Source of the DNA: Streptomyces sp. NRRL S-1022
Lineage (GTDB): Bacteria > Actinomycetota > Actinomycetes > Streptomycetales > Streptomycetaceae
DNA: 60,613 bases
Direction: 5' to 3'
NCBI RefSeq assembly: GCF_000720135.1
Contig: NZ_JOIU01000038.1
Span: forward strand, 1-60,613
The stretch's first letter is position 1. Each line of letters starts with the position of its first letter. The translations under genes were made by a program, and so were the position numbers. Positions 18,047 through 27,471 of this stretch are shown one piece after another. The notes under the pieces are model-generated. The model was not told the origin of the DNA. It worked only from the letters and a program-made list of their open reading frames with translations, and made no database searches.

Positions 18047-20239
18047 GTGAAACAGGTAGTGCAGAACTACAAGAGCGGCGAGCTGGCGCTGCTCGACGTG
18101 CCGGTGCCGGGATGCAAGCCGGGAGGTGTGCTGGTCCGCAGCGCCTACTCGCTGATCTCCACCGGGACCGAGCTGATGAAGGTGTCCGAGGCCGGCATGT
18201 CGATGCTGGGCAAGGCCCGCTCCCGGCCGGACCAGGTGGCCAAGGTCGTGCAGAGCGTGGCCACCAACGGGGTGCCCGCCACCTACCGCAAGGTGATGGG
18301 CAAGCTGGACTCCTACACGCCGCTCGGCTACTCGCTGTGCGGGGTGGTCGAGCAGGTCGGCGCCGGGATCGAGGACGTGGCGGTCGGTGATCTGGTGGCC
18401 TGCGCCGGCAACGAGCACGCGCTGCACGCCGAGTTGAACTGGGTGCCGAAGAACCTCTACGCCCGGGTGCCGGACGGTCTCGCACCGCGGCACGCGGCCT
18501 TCGGCACCGTCGGGTCGATCGCGTTGCAGGGCGTCCGCCAGGGCGAGTCACGGCTCGGTGAAGTGGCGCTGGTCATCGGCCTGGGGCTGATCGGGCAGCT
18601 GGTGGTACAGCTGCTGGCCGCCTCCGGCGTCCGGGTCGTCGGGGCCGACCCGGACCCGGGGCGCTGCGAGCTGGCGGAGCGTCTGGGCGCGACGGCCTGC
18701 GGGGACCCCGGGTCCGCGGCCGTGGAGGCCTCCGTCGCCGAGCTGACCGGCGGTCACGGCGTGGACCAGGTGTACCTGGCCGCCGGCGGCGGCAGCAACC
18801 AGCCCGTCGAGCTGGCCGCCCGGCTCTGCCGGGACCGCGGCCGGGTCGTCGACATCGGCAAGTGCCGCCTGGACCTGCCGTGGAACGCGTACTACGAGAA
18901 GGAACTCGACGTCCGGTTCTCCCGCAGTTACGGCCCCGGGCGCTACGACCCCGAGTACGAACTGGAGGGACGGGACTACCCGATCGGCTACGTGCGCTGG
19001 ACCGAGCGCCGCAACCTGGCGTGCTTCCTCGATCTCCTGGCCCGCGGCAGCGTCGACGTGGAGCCCCTGGTCTCGCACGTCGCCGACTTCGACGACGCCG
19101 TCGAGACCTACCAGCGTCTGAAGGACGGCGACCTGAAGGCCGTGGCGGTGCTGTTCCGCTATCCCGGGGCCGCGAAGACACCGGTGCGGACAGCGGCCCC
19201 GGCGGTGGCCGTGCCCGCGGTGCCGCAGCGCGGCACCCGGGTGCCCGCCAGGGCCGCCGGTACGCCGGTGCGCCTGGCGTTCGTCGGCGCGGGCAACTAC
19301 GCGACGTCGATGCTGCTGCCGCACCTGGCACAGCGCGACGGCGTGCAGTTGTCGACCGTCGTCACCACGACGGCGCTGTCCGCGGCCAACGCGCAGCGCA
19401 AGTTCGGCTTCGCGCAGGCGACCACCGATCTGGACGCCGTGCTCGGCGACAAGTCCGTCGACGCGGTGTTCGTCGTCACCCGGCACAGCTCGCACGCCGA
19501 ACTGACCCGGCAGGCACTGCTGGCCGGCAAGGCGGTGTTCGTGGAGAAGCCGCTGGCGCTCACCGAGGAGGAGCTGGCCGGCGTGCTCGCGGCGGTGGAG
19601 GAGTCCGGCAACGACCGGCTGCAGGTGGGCTTCAACCGCCGGTTCGCGCCGCTGCTGCGGGAGGCCCGGCAGCGGTTCGGGGCCCGGACCGGTCCGGCGA
19701 ACCTGCGCTACCTGGTCAACGCGGGCCGGCTGGACCACGGCAGCTGGTACCTCCAGCAGGGCACCGAGGGCTCGCGGTTCGCCGGCGAGGGCGGACACTT
19801 CATCGACACGGCGAGCTGGCTGCTCGACGCCGACCCGGTCTCGGTGTACGCGGTCTCCTCCTCCGGCAACGAGGACCTGCAGGTCGTGCTGCGCTACCCG
19901 GACGGGTCCACCGCCACCATCGGCTACGTCACCAGCGGCCCGGCCGGATTCCCCAAGGAGACGCTGGACCTGGTCGCGGACGGCAAGGCGCTGCGGCTGG
20001 ACGACTTCGTCCGCGCCGCCGTGTACGACGGCCGCCCCAAGCGGTGGGTCAGTCCGCGGCTGCCCAAGGCCCGGGACAAGGGCCAGTCCGCCGAGCTGGC
20101 CGCGTTCGTCAAGGCCGTGAGGACCGGCGGCCCGATGCCGGTGCCGCTCCAGTCGCTGGTCGCGACCACGGCGGCCACCCTCGCCGTGCAGGCCGGTCTG
20201 GCCGGCGGGGCGCCGGTGACGTTGGCGAGGACCCGATGA
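18047..20239 (+). CDS. bidomain zinc-type alcohol dehydrogenase / Gfo-Idh-MocA oxidoreductase
   Basis: A 730-residue two-domain protein. Residues 1-370 are a medium-chain dehydrogenase without obvious catalytic zinc cysteines (STGTELMKVSEAG, LVIGLGLIGQLVVQLLAASG). From about 410 a Gfo/Idh/MocA oxidoreductase follows (LAFVGAGNYATSMLLPHLAQ, VFVEKPLALTEEELAGVL). Such fusions occur in many exopolysaccharide and uronate loci next to heparinase-like genes, as here. It probably oxidises or epimerises a nucleotide or polymer sugar. The GTG at 18047 has AGAGGA about 7 bases upstream. Its stop overlaps the next start (ATGA). Confidence 0.83.
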   Translation: MKQVVQNYKSGELALLDVPVPGCKPGGVLVRSAYSLISTGTELMKVSEAGMSMLGKARSRPDQVAKVVQSVATNGVPATYRKVMGKLDSYTPLGYSLCGVVEQVGAGIEDVAVGDLVACAGNEHALHAELNWVPKNLYARVPDGLAPRHAAFGTVGSIALQGVRQGESRLGEVALVIGLGLIGQLVVQLLAASGVRVVGADPDPGRCELAERLGATACGDPGSAAVEASVAELTGGHGVDQVYLAAGGGSNQPVELAARLCRDRGRVVDIGKCRLDLPWNAYYEKELDVRFSRSYGPGRYDPEYELEGRDYPIGYVRWTERRNLACFLDLLARGSVDVEPLVSHVADFDDAVETYQRLKDGDLKAVAVLFRYPGAAKTPVRTAAPAVAVPAVPQRGTRVPARAAGTPVRLAFVGAGNYATSMLLPHLAQRDGVQLSTVVTTTALSAANAQRKFGFAQATTDLDAVLGDKSVDAVFVVTRHSSHAELTRQALLAGKAVFVEKPLALTEEELAGVLAAVEESGNDRLQVGFNRRFAPLLREARQRFGARTGPANLRYLVNAGRLDHGSWYLQQGTEGSRFAGEGGHFIDTASWLLDADPVSVYAVSSSGNEDLQVVLRYPDGSTATIGYVTSGPAGFPKETLDLVADGKALRLDDFVRAAVYDGRPKRWVSPRLPKARDKGQSAELAAFVKAVRTGGPMPVPLQSLVATTAATLAVQAGLAGGAPVTLARTR

Positions 20240-22203
20240 CCGTGAGTGCGGGGAGTGCGGGCTGGTACCTCCGGCGGCTGTCCCGGATGGGACCGCGGGA
20301 GGTCGGCGGCCGGGTGGGCGACGCGGTGCGCAGGCGGCGGTGGCGGTCGGTGCGGCCGGACCGCCCGCGCGTGACCGGCGCCCGGTTCACCACGCCGCTG
20401 CCCGCGGGGACGGTGGCCGAGGTGCCGCCGGACGCCGTCAAACGGCTCGTCGCCGAGGCGGACCGGCTGATGTCCGGGCACGCCGAGTACTTCGGGGTGG
20501 TCCGCGACGACCTGGCCGACCCGGACTGGTGGTACGACCCGAAGACCGGGCGCCGCGCCCCGGGGGGTTACGCCTTCGACGTGCCGTACCGGGACGAGGA
20601 CGCCGTCGGGGACGTCAAGCAGATCTGGGAGCTGTCCCGGCACCAGTACCTCACCGTGCTCGCGGCCGCCTACGCCGTCACCGGGGACGAGCGGTACGCC
20701 GAGCGCGTGGCCGGGCACCTGCGGTCCTGGTGGGCGGGCAACGCGCCGCTGCGCGGGGTGCACTGGACCAGCGGCATCGAGCTGGGCATCCGGCTGCTGT
20801 CCTGGGTGTGGATCCGCCGGCTCCTCGACGGCTGGCCGGGCGCGGCCGCCCTGTTCGAGGACAACCCGGTGGCGCTGCACCAGATCTGGCACCACCAGCG
20901 CTGGCTGGCCGCCTTCCCCAGCCGGGGATCCTCGGCGAACAACCACGTCATCGCCGAGGCCGCCGGGCAGTTCGCCGCGGCCTGCGCGTTCGGCTGGTTC
21001 CCCTCCTCGGCGCGTTGGCGGGCCGACGCGCTGCGGTCGCTGGAGCGGCACCTGCGCGGCAACACCTTCCCCTCGGGCCTCAACCGCGAGCTGGCCACCG
21101 AGTACCACGGACTCGTGCTGGAACTCGGCCTGGCCGCGGTGGCCGAGGCGGATGCCGCGGGCGTGCCGGTCCCCGCGTCGGTCCGGCTGGTGCTGCTGCG
21201 GATGACCGACGCGCTCGCGGCCGTCGTGGACGGCCGGCTCCGGCCGCCGCGACAGGGCGACGCGGACGACGGGCACGGTCTGGTCGTGGACGGCGCGGGC
21301 ACCGACCGCTGGGGCTCGCTGCTGGCCACCGGGGACGCCGTGTTCGGCCGGCTCGCCTGGTGGCCGGCGGTGACCGGCACCGATGTGCGCACCCCGCTGC
21401 TGGCCGCGCTCGTCCGGCCGTACGCGAAGACCGGGACCGGACCGGCCGTGTCCCGCCCGGCGAGCCGGCCGGCGCACTTCGCCGACGCGGGGCTCACCAT
21501 CCTGCGCGGCCCGGAGGAGATCTGGTGCCGCTGCGACGGCGGTCCGCACGGCTTCCTGTCCATCGCCGCGCACGCCCATGCCGACGCGCTGTCCATCGAG
21601 GTCCGGCACGACGGGGTCGACGTGCTCGCCGACCCGGGGACGTTCTGCTACCACGGGCAGCCCGAGTGGCGGCGGTACTTCCGGTCGACCCTTGGCCACA
21701 ACACCCTGCAACTGGACGACGGGGACCAGTCCGTCTCCGGCGGCCCGTTCCTGTGGACCCGGCACGCCGGCAGCCGCGTCCTGGTCGCGGACACATCCGG
21801 CGCGGGCGTGGCCCGCTGGTGCGCCGAGCACGACGGTTACGCGCCCAGCGTGCACCGCCGCCGGGTGGAGCTGACGGCCGCGAGCCGGGAGCTGAGGGTG
21901 GTCGACGAGGTGTCCGGCCCGCGCCGGGCCGCGCGGCTGGCGTTCCACCTCGGGCCCGCGGTCACCGCGGACCTGACGGGCCACCGGGCCGTGCTCACCT
22001 GGACCCGGGACGGCGAGGACCGCTCCGCCGTGCTCGACCTGCCCGGGCAGCTGTCCTGGCGGGCGCACCGCGGCGAGACCGGCCCGCCACTGGGCTGGTA
22101 CTCCGCCGGCTTCGGGCGCAGGGAACCCGCCACCACGCTGGTCGGCACCGGCTTCACCGACGGCGCGGAGGGGTTCACCACCGTGCTCGGGTTCCGCGGC
22201 TAG
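20236..22203 (+). CDS. heparinase II/III family protein
   Basis: A 655-residue protein with the two-part heparinase II/III layout. The N-terminal alpha/alpha toroid includes HWTSGIELGIRLLSWVW and SSANNHVIAEAAG, and the C-terminal beta-sandwich includes AHAHADALSIEVRHDGVDVL and DPGTFCYHGQ, with the His-containing stretch expected for the active site. The family cleaves uronic acid polymers by beta-elimination. No signal peptide is evident, which is common for members encoded in biosynthetic operons, where they may trim or proofread chains. It is coupled to the bidomain dehydrogenase. Confidence 0.85.
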   Translation: MTVSAGSAGWYLRRLSRMGPREVGGRVGDAVRRRRWRSVRPDRPRVTGARFTTPLPAGTVAEVPPDAVKRLVAEADRLMSGHAEYFGVVRDDLADPDWWYDPKTGRRAPGGYAFDVPYRDEDAVGDVKQIWELSRHQYLTVLAAAYAVTGDERYAERVAGHLRSWWAGNAPLRGVHWTSGIELGIRLLSWVWIRRLLDGWPGAAALFEDNPVALHQIWHHQRWLAAFPSRGSSANNHVIAEAAGQFAAACAFGWFPSSARWRADALRSLERHLRGNTFPSGLNRELATEYHGLVLELGLAAVAEADAAGVPVPASVRLVLLRMTDALAAVVDGRLRPPRQGDADDGHGLVVDGAGTDRWGSLLATGDAVFGRLAWWPAVTGTDVRTPLLAALVRPYAKTGTGPAVSRPASRPAHFADAGLTILRGPEEIWCRCDGGPHGFLSIAAHAHADALSIEVRHDGVDVLADPGTFCYHGQPEWRRYFRSTLGHNTLQLDDGDQSVSGGPFLWTRHAGSRVLVADTSGAGVARWCAEHDGYAPSVHRRRVELTAASRELRVVDEVSGPRRAARLAFHLGPAVTADLTGHRAVLTWTRDGEDRSAVLDLPGQLSWRAHRGETGPPLGWYSAGFGRREPATTLVGTGFTDGAEGFTTVLGFRG

Positions 22204-22212
22204 GGGGGGCGC

Positions 22213-23748
22213 GTGGGGATCAACAGACGGCACTGGGCGCGGGCGGCGGCACCGCTGGCGCTGGCCCTGCTGACGGTGACCGGCTGCGAGAGCACGCCGG
22301 GCGCCCGGGCTGCGGAGCCGGCCGCTGCGCCGTCCACGTCCGCGGCCCGGTCCGTGGCGCAGGTGTGCGCCGGCCCGGTGGCCGGGCCGGCGAAGGCGCC
22401 GGCGGGCGCGGTGACGGTGGACCCCTCGGTGGTCGGCGACCTGGCGGCGAAGACCAGGAGCAGGCCCCCGCACACCACGTTCTGGCTCCGGCCGGGCAAG
22501 CACAGGCTCGACCCCGACCGCTACGCGCAGGTCATCCCCAAGAAGGGGGACACCTACCTCGCCGCGCCGGGCGCGGTGCTCGACGGCCGGAGGAAGAACC
22601 AGTACGCGTTCGGGGGCACCGCCCGCGACGTCACCATCCGCTATCTGACCGTGCAGGGTTTCGTCGCGCCGCAGAACGAGGGCGTGGTCAACCACGACTC
22701 GGCCGACGGGTGGGTGATCGAGCACGCGACGATCCGGGACAACTCCGGTGCCGGGCTGATGGCCGGTGCCCGCCAGCAGGTCCGTGCCAGCTGTCTGCGC
22801 GACAACGGCCAGTACGGAATGAACGCGTACAAGACCGGCGGCCGTATCCGCGGTCTGGTGGTCGAGGGCAACGAGATCGCGGGGAACAACCGGGACGACT
22901 GGGAGCGGCGGCGGCCGGGCTGCGGCTGCACCGGGGGCGTCAAGTTCTGGGCCGTCGACGACGCCGACATCCGCGGCAACTGGGTGCACGGCAACCACGG
23001 GGCCGGGATGTGGGCGGACACCGACAACAACGACTTCCGCATCGAGGACAACGTGCTGGAGTCCAACGACGGTGCCGCGCTGATCTACGAGACCAGCTAC
23101 AACGCGGTCATCCGGGACAACACGATCCGGCGGAACAACTGGGTGGAGGGCCGCCGGTACGCCGACCAGGGCGACAACTTCCCGTTCGCGACCGTCTACC
23201 TGTCCGAGTCCGGCGGCGAACCGCGGGTCCGGGCCCGCACCGACAAGATCGACATCTACCGCAACGTGCTGGAGGACAACTGGTCCGGGATCACCCTGTG
23301 GGAGAACGCCGACCGGTTCTGCAACAGCCCGGCCAACACCTCGTCCGGTGACTGCACGTTGCTGGTGAAGAACACCAAGCGCTGCGCACAGCCGGCGATC
23401 GCCAGGCCGCCGCTCTACTCCGACTGCCGGTGGAAGACCCAGCGGGTGGACATCCACGGCAACCGCTTCGTGCTGGACAAGTCGGTCGTCGGCTGCACGG
23501 TGAAGTGCGACCGCATGGCGGTGCTGGCCAACTACGGCACCTACCCGGACTGGTCGCCGTACAAGGGTGACCGGGTGGCCGCGGCGATCACCGGCAGGCA
23601 GCACAACCGCTGGCACGACAACGTCTACGTCGGGCCGTGGAAGTTCGTCGCCCACGACCCCAGCCGGGTCCTGGACTCCGGGCAGTGGCAGGGCACGCCG
23701 TACCGGCAGGACGCGGGCAGCACCTTCCGCGCAAGGGACGGTGGTTGA
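22213..23748 (+). CDS. right-handed parallel beta-helix lipoprotein
   Basis: A 511-residue exported lipoprotein. The signal peptide ends in the lipobox VTGC with Cys25. Most of the rest is a run of short N/D-rich turns typical of a pectate-lyase-like beta-helix (VIEHATIRDNSGAGLMAG, IEDNVLESNDGAALIYE, IDIYRNVLEDNWSGITLWE). Such proteins include lyases, C5-epimerases and hydrolases acting on uronate polymers; I see no DPHD motif of mannuronan epimerases. It is anchored outside the membrane, so it may modify or hold the exported polysaccharide. The GTG start has a G-run upstream and lies 9 bases after the heparinase-like gene. Confidence 0.82.
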   Translation: MGINRRHWARAAAPLALALLTVTGCESTPGARAAEPAAAPSTSAARSVAQVCAGPVAGPAKAPAGAVTVDPSVVGDLAAKTRSRPPHTTFWLRPGKHRLDPDRYAQVIPKKGDTYLAAPGAVLDGRRKNQYAFGGTARDVTIRYLTVQGFVAPQNEGVVNHDSADGWVIEHATIRDNSGAGLMAGARQQVRASCLRDNGQYGMNAYKTGGRIRGLVVEGNEIAGNNRDDWERRRPGCGCTGGVKFWAVDDADIRGNWVHGNHGAGMWADTDNNDFRIEDNVLESNDGAALIYETSYNAVIRDNTIRRNNWVEGRRYADQGDNFPFATVYLSESGGEPRVRARTDKIDIYRNVLEDNWSGITLWENADRFCNSPANTSSGDCTLLVKNTKRCAQPAIARPPLYSDCRWKTQRVDIHGNRFVLDKSVVGCTVKCDRMAVLANYGTYPDWSPYKGDRVAAAITGRQHNRWHDNVYVGPWKFVAHDPSRVLDSGQWQGTPYRQDAGSTFRARDGG

Positions 23749-23749
23749 G

Positions 23750-24982
23750 ATGCGCGCGGACCCCACGGCGAAGACCGTCGCGACGGTCTGGGGGCTGCTG
23801 GTCCTCAACACGCTCGGTTCCGCCGGGGCGAAGACCATCGTCCCGCTGCCCCGCTCCCTCATCCAGATGGTCACCATGGGCGCGCTGGTCGCCGCGTTCG
23901 CGCTGGCGCTCGCCCTGAACCTGCGGCTGCGCATCCGGGCGAGCGCCTTCCTGCTCCTGCTCACCCTGCTGCTGGCGCTGAGCGTGATCTCCAGCGTGCA
24001 CCTGGAGTCCGGGTTCGGCGCGCTGTTCCGCTGCGCCCGGCTGGCCCTCTTCGTCGGCACGCTGTGGCTGCTCAGCCGCTGGTGGGACGGCAGCCCGACG
24101 TTCGTACGGCACCACATCCGGATGTACTTCGCGGTGCTGGGGTCGGTGGCCGCCGGCCTGGTCATCTCACCGGGCGCGGCCCTGCCCGACCTCTACGGCG
24201 GGCGGCTGGTCGGCGCGCTGTGGCCGCTGACGCCGCCGCAGATCGGGCAGTACGCGGCGGTGATCACCGGGCTCACCGTGCTGCTCGTCCTGGGCCGCCG
24301 GACCGACAAGGCCGGCGCGGCGGTCGTCATCGTGCCGTCGCTCGTCCTGCTCGCGCTGACCCATACCCGTACGGCCACGCTCGGCCTGCTCACCGGGCTG
24401 GCGCTGGCGATCGGCTCGCTCATCCTCACCAGCGCCGCGGCCCGCCGGTTCTTCACCTGGGCGGTGCTGTGCGTCGTGGTGGCCGGGGTGGGGTTCGCCT
24501 CCGCGCTCCAGGCGTGGTTCCTGCGCGGGCAGAGCAAGGAGAACTTCTCCAACCTCACCGGCCGGGCCAAGGTCTGGGACGCCCTGCTGGCCGCGCCCCG
24601 GTCGACGACGGAGCAGCTGTTCGGCGTGGGCCTGGGCGACAAGTCGTTCGGCGGGCTGCCGATCGACAACAGTTGGCTGGCCGTCTACAACGAGCAGGGC
24701 CTGATCGGTGTCGGCCTCGTCGCGGCGGTCATCATCGTGCTGGGCGGTGTCGCGCTGCTGCGGCCACCGTCCCTGGAACGGGCCTGTGCGATCTTCCTGA
24801 TCAGCTACTGCGCGATCGCGTCGTACACCGAGGCCGGGCTGGGCGACGCCTCGCCGTACCTGCTGCATCTCACCGTGGCCGCCTCGCTGCTGGCGGCGCC
24901 CGCCGCGGCCGCTCCCCCGCCGGCGCCCGAAGTCCGCCGGCGGCGTGCCCCCCGGTGGGCCCAGACCTCGGAGGTGGCCTGA
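23750..24982 (+). CDS. O-antigen ligase/Wzy-type polysaccharide polymerase
   Basis: A 410-residue integral membrane protein with ten or more hydrophobic segments. The larger extracytoplasmic loop before the last helices includes NLTGRAKVWDALLAAPRSTT and DNSWLAVYNEQGLIGVG, the pattern of the O-antigen ligase/Wzy superfamily. It would polymerise lipid-linked repeat units outside the membrane, partnered with the Wzx flippase and the two Wzz-like proteins here. The start is the ATG at 23750 with AAGGGA 11 bases upstream; a GTG at 23741 is possible. Confidence 0.83.
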   Translation: MRADPTAKTVATVWGLLVLNTLGSAGAKTIVPLPRSLIQMVTMGALVAAFALALALNLRLRIRASAFLLLLTLLLALSVISSVHLESGFGALFRCARLALFVGTLWLLSRWWDGSPTFVRHHIRMYFAVLGSVAAGLVISPGAALPDLYGGRLVGALWPLTPPQIGQYAAVITGLTVLLVLGRRTDKAGAAVVIVPSLVLLALTHTRTATLGLLTGLALAIGSLILTSAAARRFFTWAVLCVVVAGVGFASALQAWFLRGQSKENFSNLTGRAKVWDALLAAPRSTTEQLFGVGLGDKSFGGLPIDNSWLAVYNEQGLIGVGLVAAVIIVLGGVALLRPPSLERACAIFLISYCAIASYTEAGLGDASPYLLHLTVAASLLAAPAAAAPPPAPEVRRRRAPRWAQTSEVA

Positions 24983-24984
24983 GC

Positions 24985-26226
24985 ATGCACGTCCTCGTGG
25001 TGCACAACCGCTACGCCTCGGCGCAGCCGAGCGGGGAGAACAAGGTCGTCGACCAGGAGGTGGCGCTGCTGCGCGAGGCCGGCCACCGGGTGGAGGTGTT
25101 CGAGCGGCGCAGCGACGACATCGCCGGGCGGTCTCTGCTGGGCAAGGCCGCGCTGCCGCTGCTGGTGCCGTGGAACCCGGCGGTCCGCGCGGAGCTGGCC
25201 GCCCGGCTGCGCACCGAACGGCCGGACGTGGTGCACGTCCACAACGTCTTCCCGCTGTTGTCGCCGGCGGTGCTGGCCGCCTGCGCGGACGCCGGTGTGC
25301 CCACCGTCGCCACGCTGCACAACTACACCCAGATCTGTCCGCCCGGCACGCTGCAGCGGGACGGCCGGCCGTGCACCGAGTGCGTCGGGTCCGCGCCGTT
25401 GCCCGCCGTACGGCACGGCTGCTACCGCGGCTCCCGGCTGGCGACGGTGCCGCTCGCGGTCAGCCTGTCGGTCAACCGGCGGCGGTGGTGGTCCGGCGTG
25501 GAGCGGTTCCTCTGCATCTCCGCGGCGCAGCGCGCCGTCCTGGTACGGGCGGGCATGCCGGCCGAACGGCTGGCGGTGAAGCACAACTTCGTGCCGGAGC
25601 CGGGTGCCTGCCGGACCGGCGCCGGAGAGCACCTGCTGTATCTCGGCCGGCTCGCGGAGGCCAAGGGCGTGCGGCTGCTGATGGCCGCGTGGGACGAGAT
25701 CGCCGCCGGCGGCGGTCTCGGCGTGCCGCTCGTGATCGCCGGGACGGGGCCGCTGGAGCGCGAGGTGGCGGCCTGGGCGGCGGGCCGGGACGACGTGCGC
25801 TACGCCGGCCTGTACGACACCGCTCAGTGCCGGCAGGCCGTCGCGCGGTCCGTCGCCGTGGTGGCGCCCTCGACATGGCTGGAGGCGTTCGGCCTGGTGG
25901 TCGTGGAGGCGATGGCGGCGGGGGTCCCGGTCGTCGCCGCCGGTCACGGCGCCTTCGTCGAACTCGTCGAGGAGGGGGTGACGGGGCTGCTGCACCGGCC
26001 GGGCGAGGCCGCCTCGCTGGCGTCGTGCCTGCGCCGGATCACGGACGGGCCGGACCGCAACCGGGAGATGGGGCAGGCGGCCCGGCGCCGTTACACACAG
26101 GACTTCAGCCCGGCCGTCGGGCTGGAGCGCCTGGTGGAGGAGTACCGCACCGCGATCGCGGGACGGTCAGCACTGGCTCGCGGCGGGGACACCCCCGCGA
26201 GCAGGGGGGATGGGGACGGAAGATGA
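24985..26226 (+). CDS. glycosyltransferase family 4
   Basis: A 413-residue GT-B enzyme. The N-terminal half has MHVLVVHNRYASAQPSGENK and DVVHVHNVFPLLSPAVL, then HNYTQICPPGTLQRDGRPCTEC, a cysteine pattern often seen in GT4 members of exopolysaccharide loci. The C-terminal donor domain has LLYLGRLAEAKGVRLLM and PSTWLEAFGLVVVEAMAAGV (EX7E-like). It starts 2 bases after the Wzy stop and its own stop overlaps the methyltransferase start, so it is firmly in the operon. Confidence 0.88.
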   Translation: MHVLVVHNRYASAQPSGENKVVDQEVALLREAGHRVEVFERRSDDIAGRSLLGKAALPLLVPWNPAVRAELAARLRTERPDVVHVHNVFPLLSPAVLAACADAGVPTVATLHNYTQICPPGTLQRDGRPCTECVGSAPLPAVRHGCYRGSRLATVPLAVSLSVNRRRWWSGVERFLCISAAQRAVLVRAGMPAERLAVKHNFVPEPGACRTGAGEHLLYLGRLAEAKGVRLLMAAWDEIAAGGGLGVPLVIAGTGPLEREVAAWAAGRDDVRYAGLYDTAQCRQAVARSVAVVAPSTWLEAFGLVVVEAMAAGVPVVAAGHGAFVELVEEGVTGLLHRPGEAASLASCLRRITDGPDRNREMGQAARRRYTQDFSPAVGLERLVEEYRTAIAGRSALARGGDTPASRGDGDGR

Positions 26227-27458
26227 CACGATGCCGACTGTGCGGCTCGGAGGCGATGGCGAGCGTCGTCGATCTCGGGGCGACGCCACCGTGCGAGAGC
26301 TTTCTCGCCGCGGACCAGCTCGACCAGCCGGAACCGGCGTATCCGCTGCACCTGCGGGTCTGCACGGACTGCTGGCTGGCGCAGATCCCGCCGCTGATCA
26401 CGCCGGAGGAGACCTTCGAGGAGTACGCGTACTTCTCCTCGTACTCGACCTCCTGGGTGGAGCACGCGCGCACGTTCGTCACGGACGCCGTGCGGCGGCT
26501 GGGTCTCGGCCCGGACGCCTTCGTGGTCGAGGTCGCCAGCAACGACGGGTACCTGCTCCGGCACGTGGTGGACCGCGGGATCCGCTGCCTCGGCATCGAG
26601 CCGTCGGTGAACGTCGGTGCCGCGGCGCGGGACGCGGGAGTGCCCACGCTCACGGAGTTCCTGAGCCCGGACACCGGCTCGGCCGTCCGCGCCGAACACG
26701 GCCCGGCGGACCTGGTCGTGGCCAACAACGTGTACGCGCACATCCCCGACGTGGTCGGGTTCACTCAGGGGCTGCGCGCCCTGGTCGCGGACGACGGCTG
26801 GGTCTCCGTCGAGGTGCAGCACCTGCTGACCCTGATCGAGGAGAACCAGTACGACACGATCTACCACGAGCACTTCCAGTACTACACGGTCGCCTCCGCG
26901 ATCCGGGCGCTGGCGAGCGGCGGACTCGCGCTGGTGGACGTGGAGTTGCTGCCCACGCACGGCGGCTCCATCCGGCTGTGGGCCCGGCCCGCCGAGGTGG
27001 CCGGCGAGCCGACGCAGCGGGTGGCGGACGTGCTGGCCAGGGAGAAGGCCGCCGGGCTGCAGGAGCTGGCCGGGTACACCGAGTTCTCCGCCCGGGTCGC
27101 CAAGGTGCGCCGGGACCTGCTGCGGTTCCTGATCGAGGCGGCCGAGCGCGGCGAGACGGTCGTCGGCTACGGCGCCCCGGGCAAGGGCAACACCCTGCTC
27201 AACCACTGCGGCATCCGGCCGGACCTGCTCCCGTACACGGTCGACCGCAACCCCTACAAGCACGGCCGGTTCACGCCGGGCACCCGCATCCCGATCCTGT
27301 CGCCCGAGCGGATCGCCGCCGACCGGCCGGACTACGTCCTCGTGCTGCCGTGGAACCTGAGGGCGGAGCTGGTCGAGCAGCTGTCCTTCGTGCACGAGTG
27401 GGGCGGCCGGCTGGTCTTTCCCATCCCGGAACTGAGCGTCGTCGACGTCGCGTCGTGA
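26223..27458 (+). CDS. C-methyltransferase acting on a nucleotide sugar (TylCIII/NovU type)
   Basis: A 411-residue SAM-dependent methyltransferase. It has the N-terminal zinc-binding domain of sugar C-methyltransferases (MTRCRLCGSEAM and CTDCWLAQIPPLI), the SAM site VVEVASNDGYLLRHVVDRGI, the catalytic-region YDTIYHEHFQYY, and the C-terminal GYGAPGKGNTLLNHCGI domain. The family methylates C3 of 4-keto-6-deoxy nucleotide sugars, giving branched sugars. It overlaps the glycosyltransferase by 4 bases and is followed by a nucleotidyltransferase, fitting a cassette for a branched sugar donor. Confidence 0.88.
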   Translation: MTRCRLCGSEAMASVVDLGATPPCESFLAADQLDQPEPAYPLHLRVCTDCWLAQIPPLITPEETFEEYAYFSSYSTSWVEHARTFVTDAVRRLGLGPDAFVVEVASNDGYLLRHVVDRGIRCLGIEPSVNVGAAARDAGVPTLTEFLSPDTGSAVRAEHGPADLVVANNVYAHIPDVVGFTQGLRALVADDGWVSVEVQHLLTLIEENQYDTIYHEHFQYYTVASAIRALASGGLALVDVELLPTHGGSIRLWARPAEVAGEPTQRVADVLAREKAAGLQELAGYTEFSARVAKVRRDLLRFLIEAAERGETVVGYGAPGKGNTLLNHCGIRPDLLPYTVDRNPYKHGRFTPGTRIPILSPERIAADRPDYVLVLPWNLRAELVEQLSFVHEWGGRLVFPIPELSVVDVAS

Positions 27459-27471
27459 AAGAGGTCACAGC

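Noticed and set aside
19924..24165. A 1413-codon open frame on the - strand across the heparinase, beta-helix and Wzy genes
   Set aside because: It is antisense to well-recognised genes and encodes low-complexity Arg/Gly/Pro/Val-rich sequence, a typical GC-rich shadow frame.
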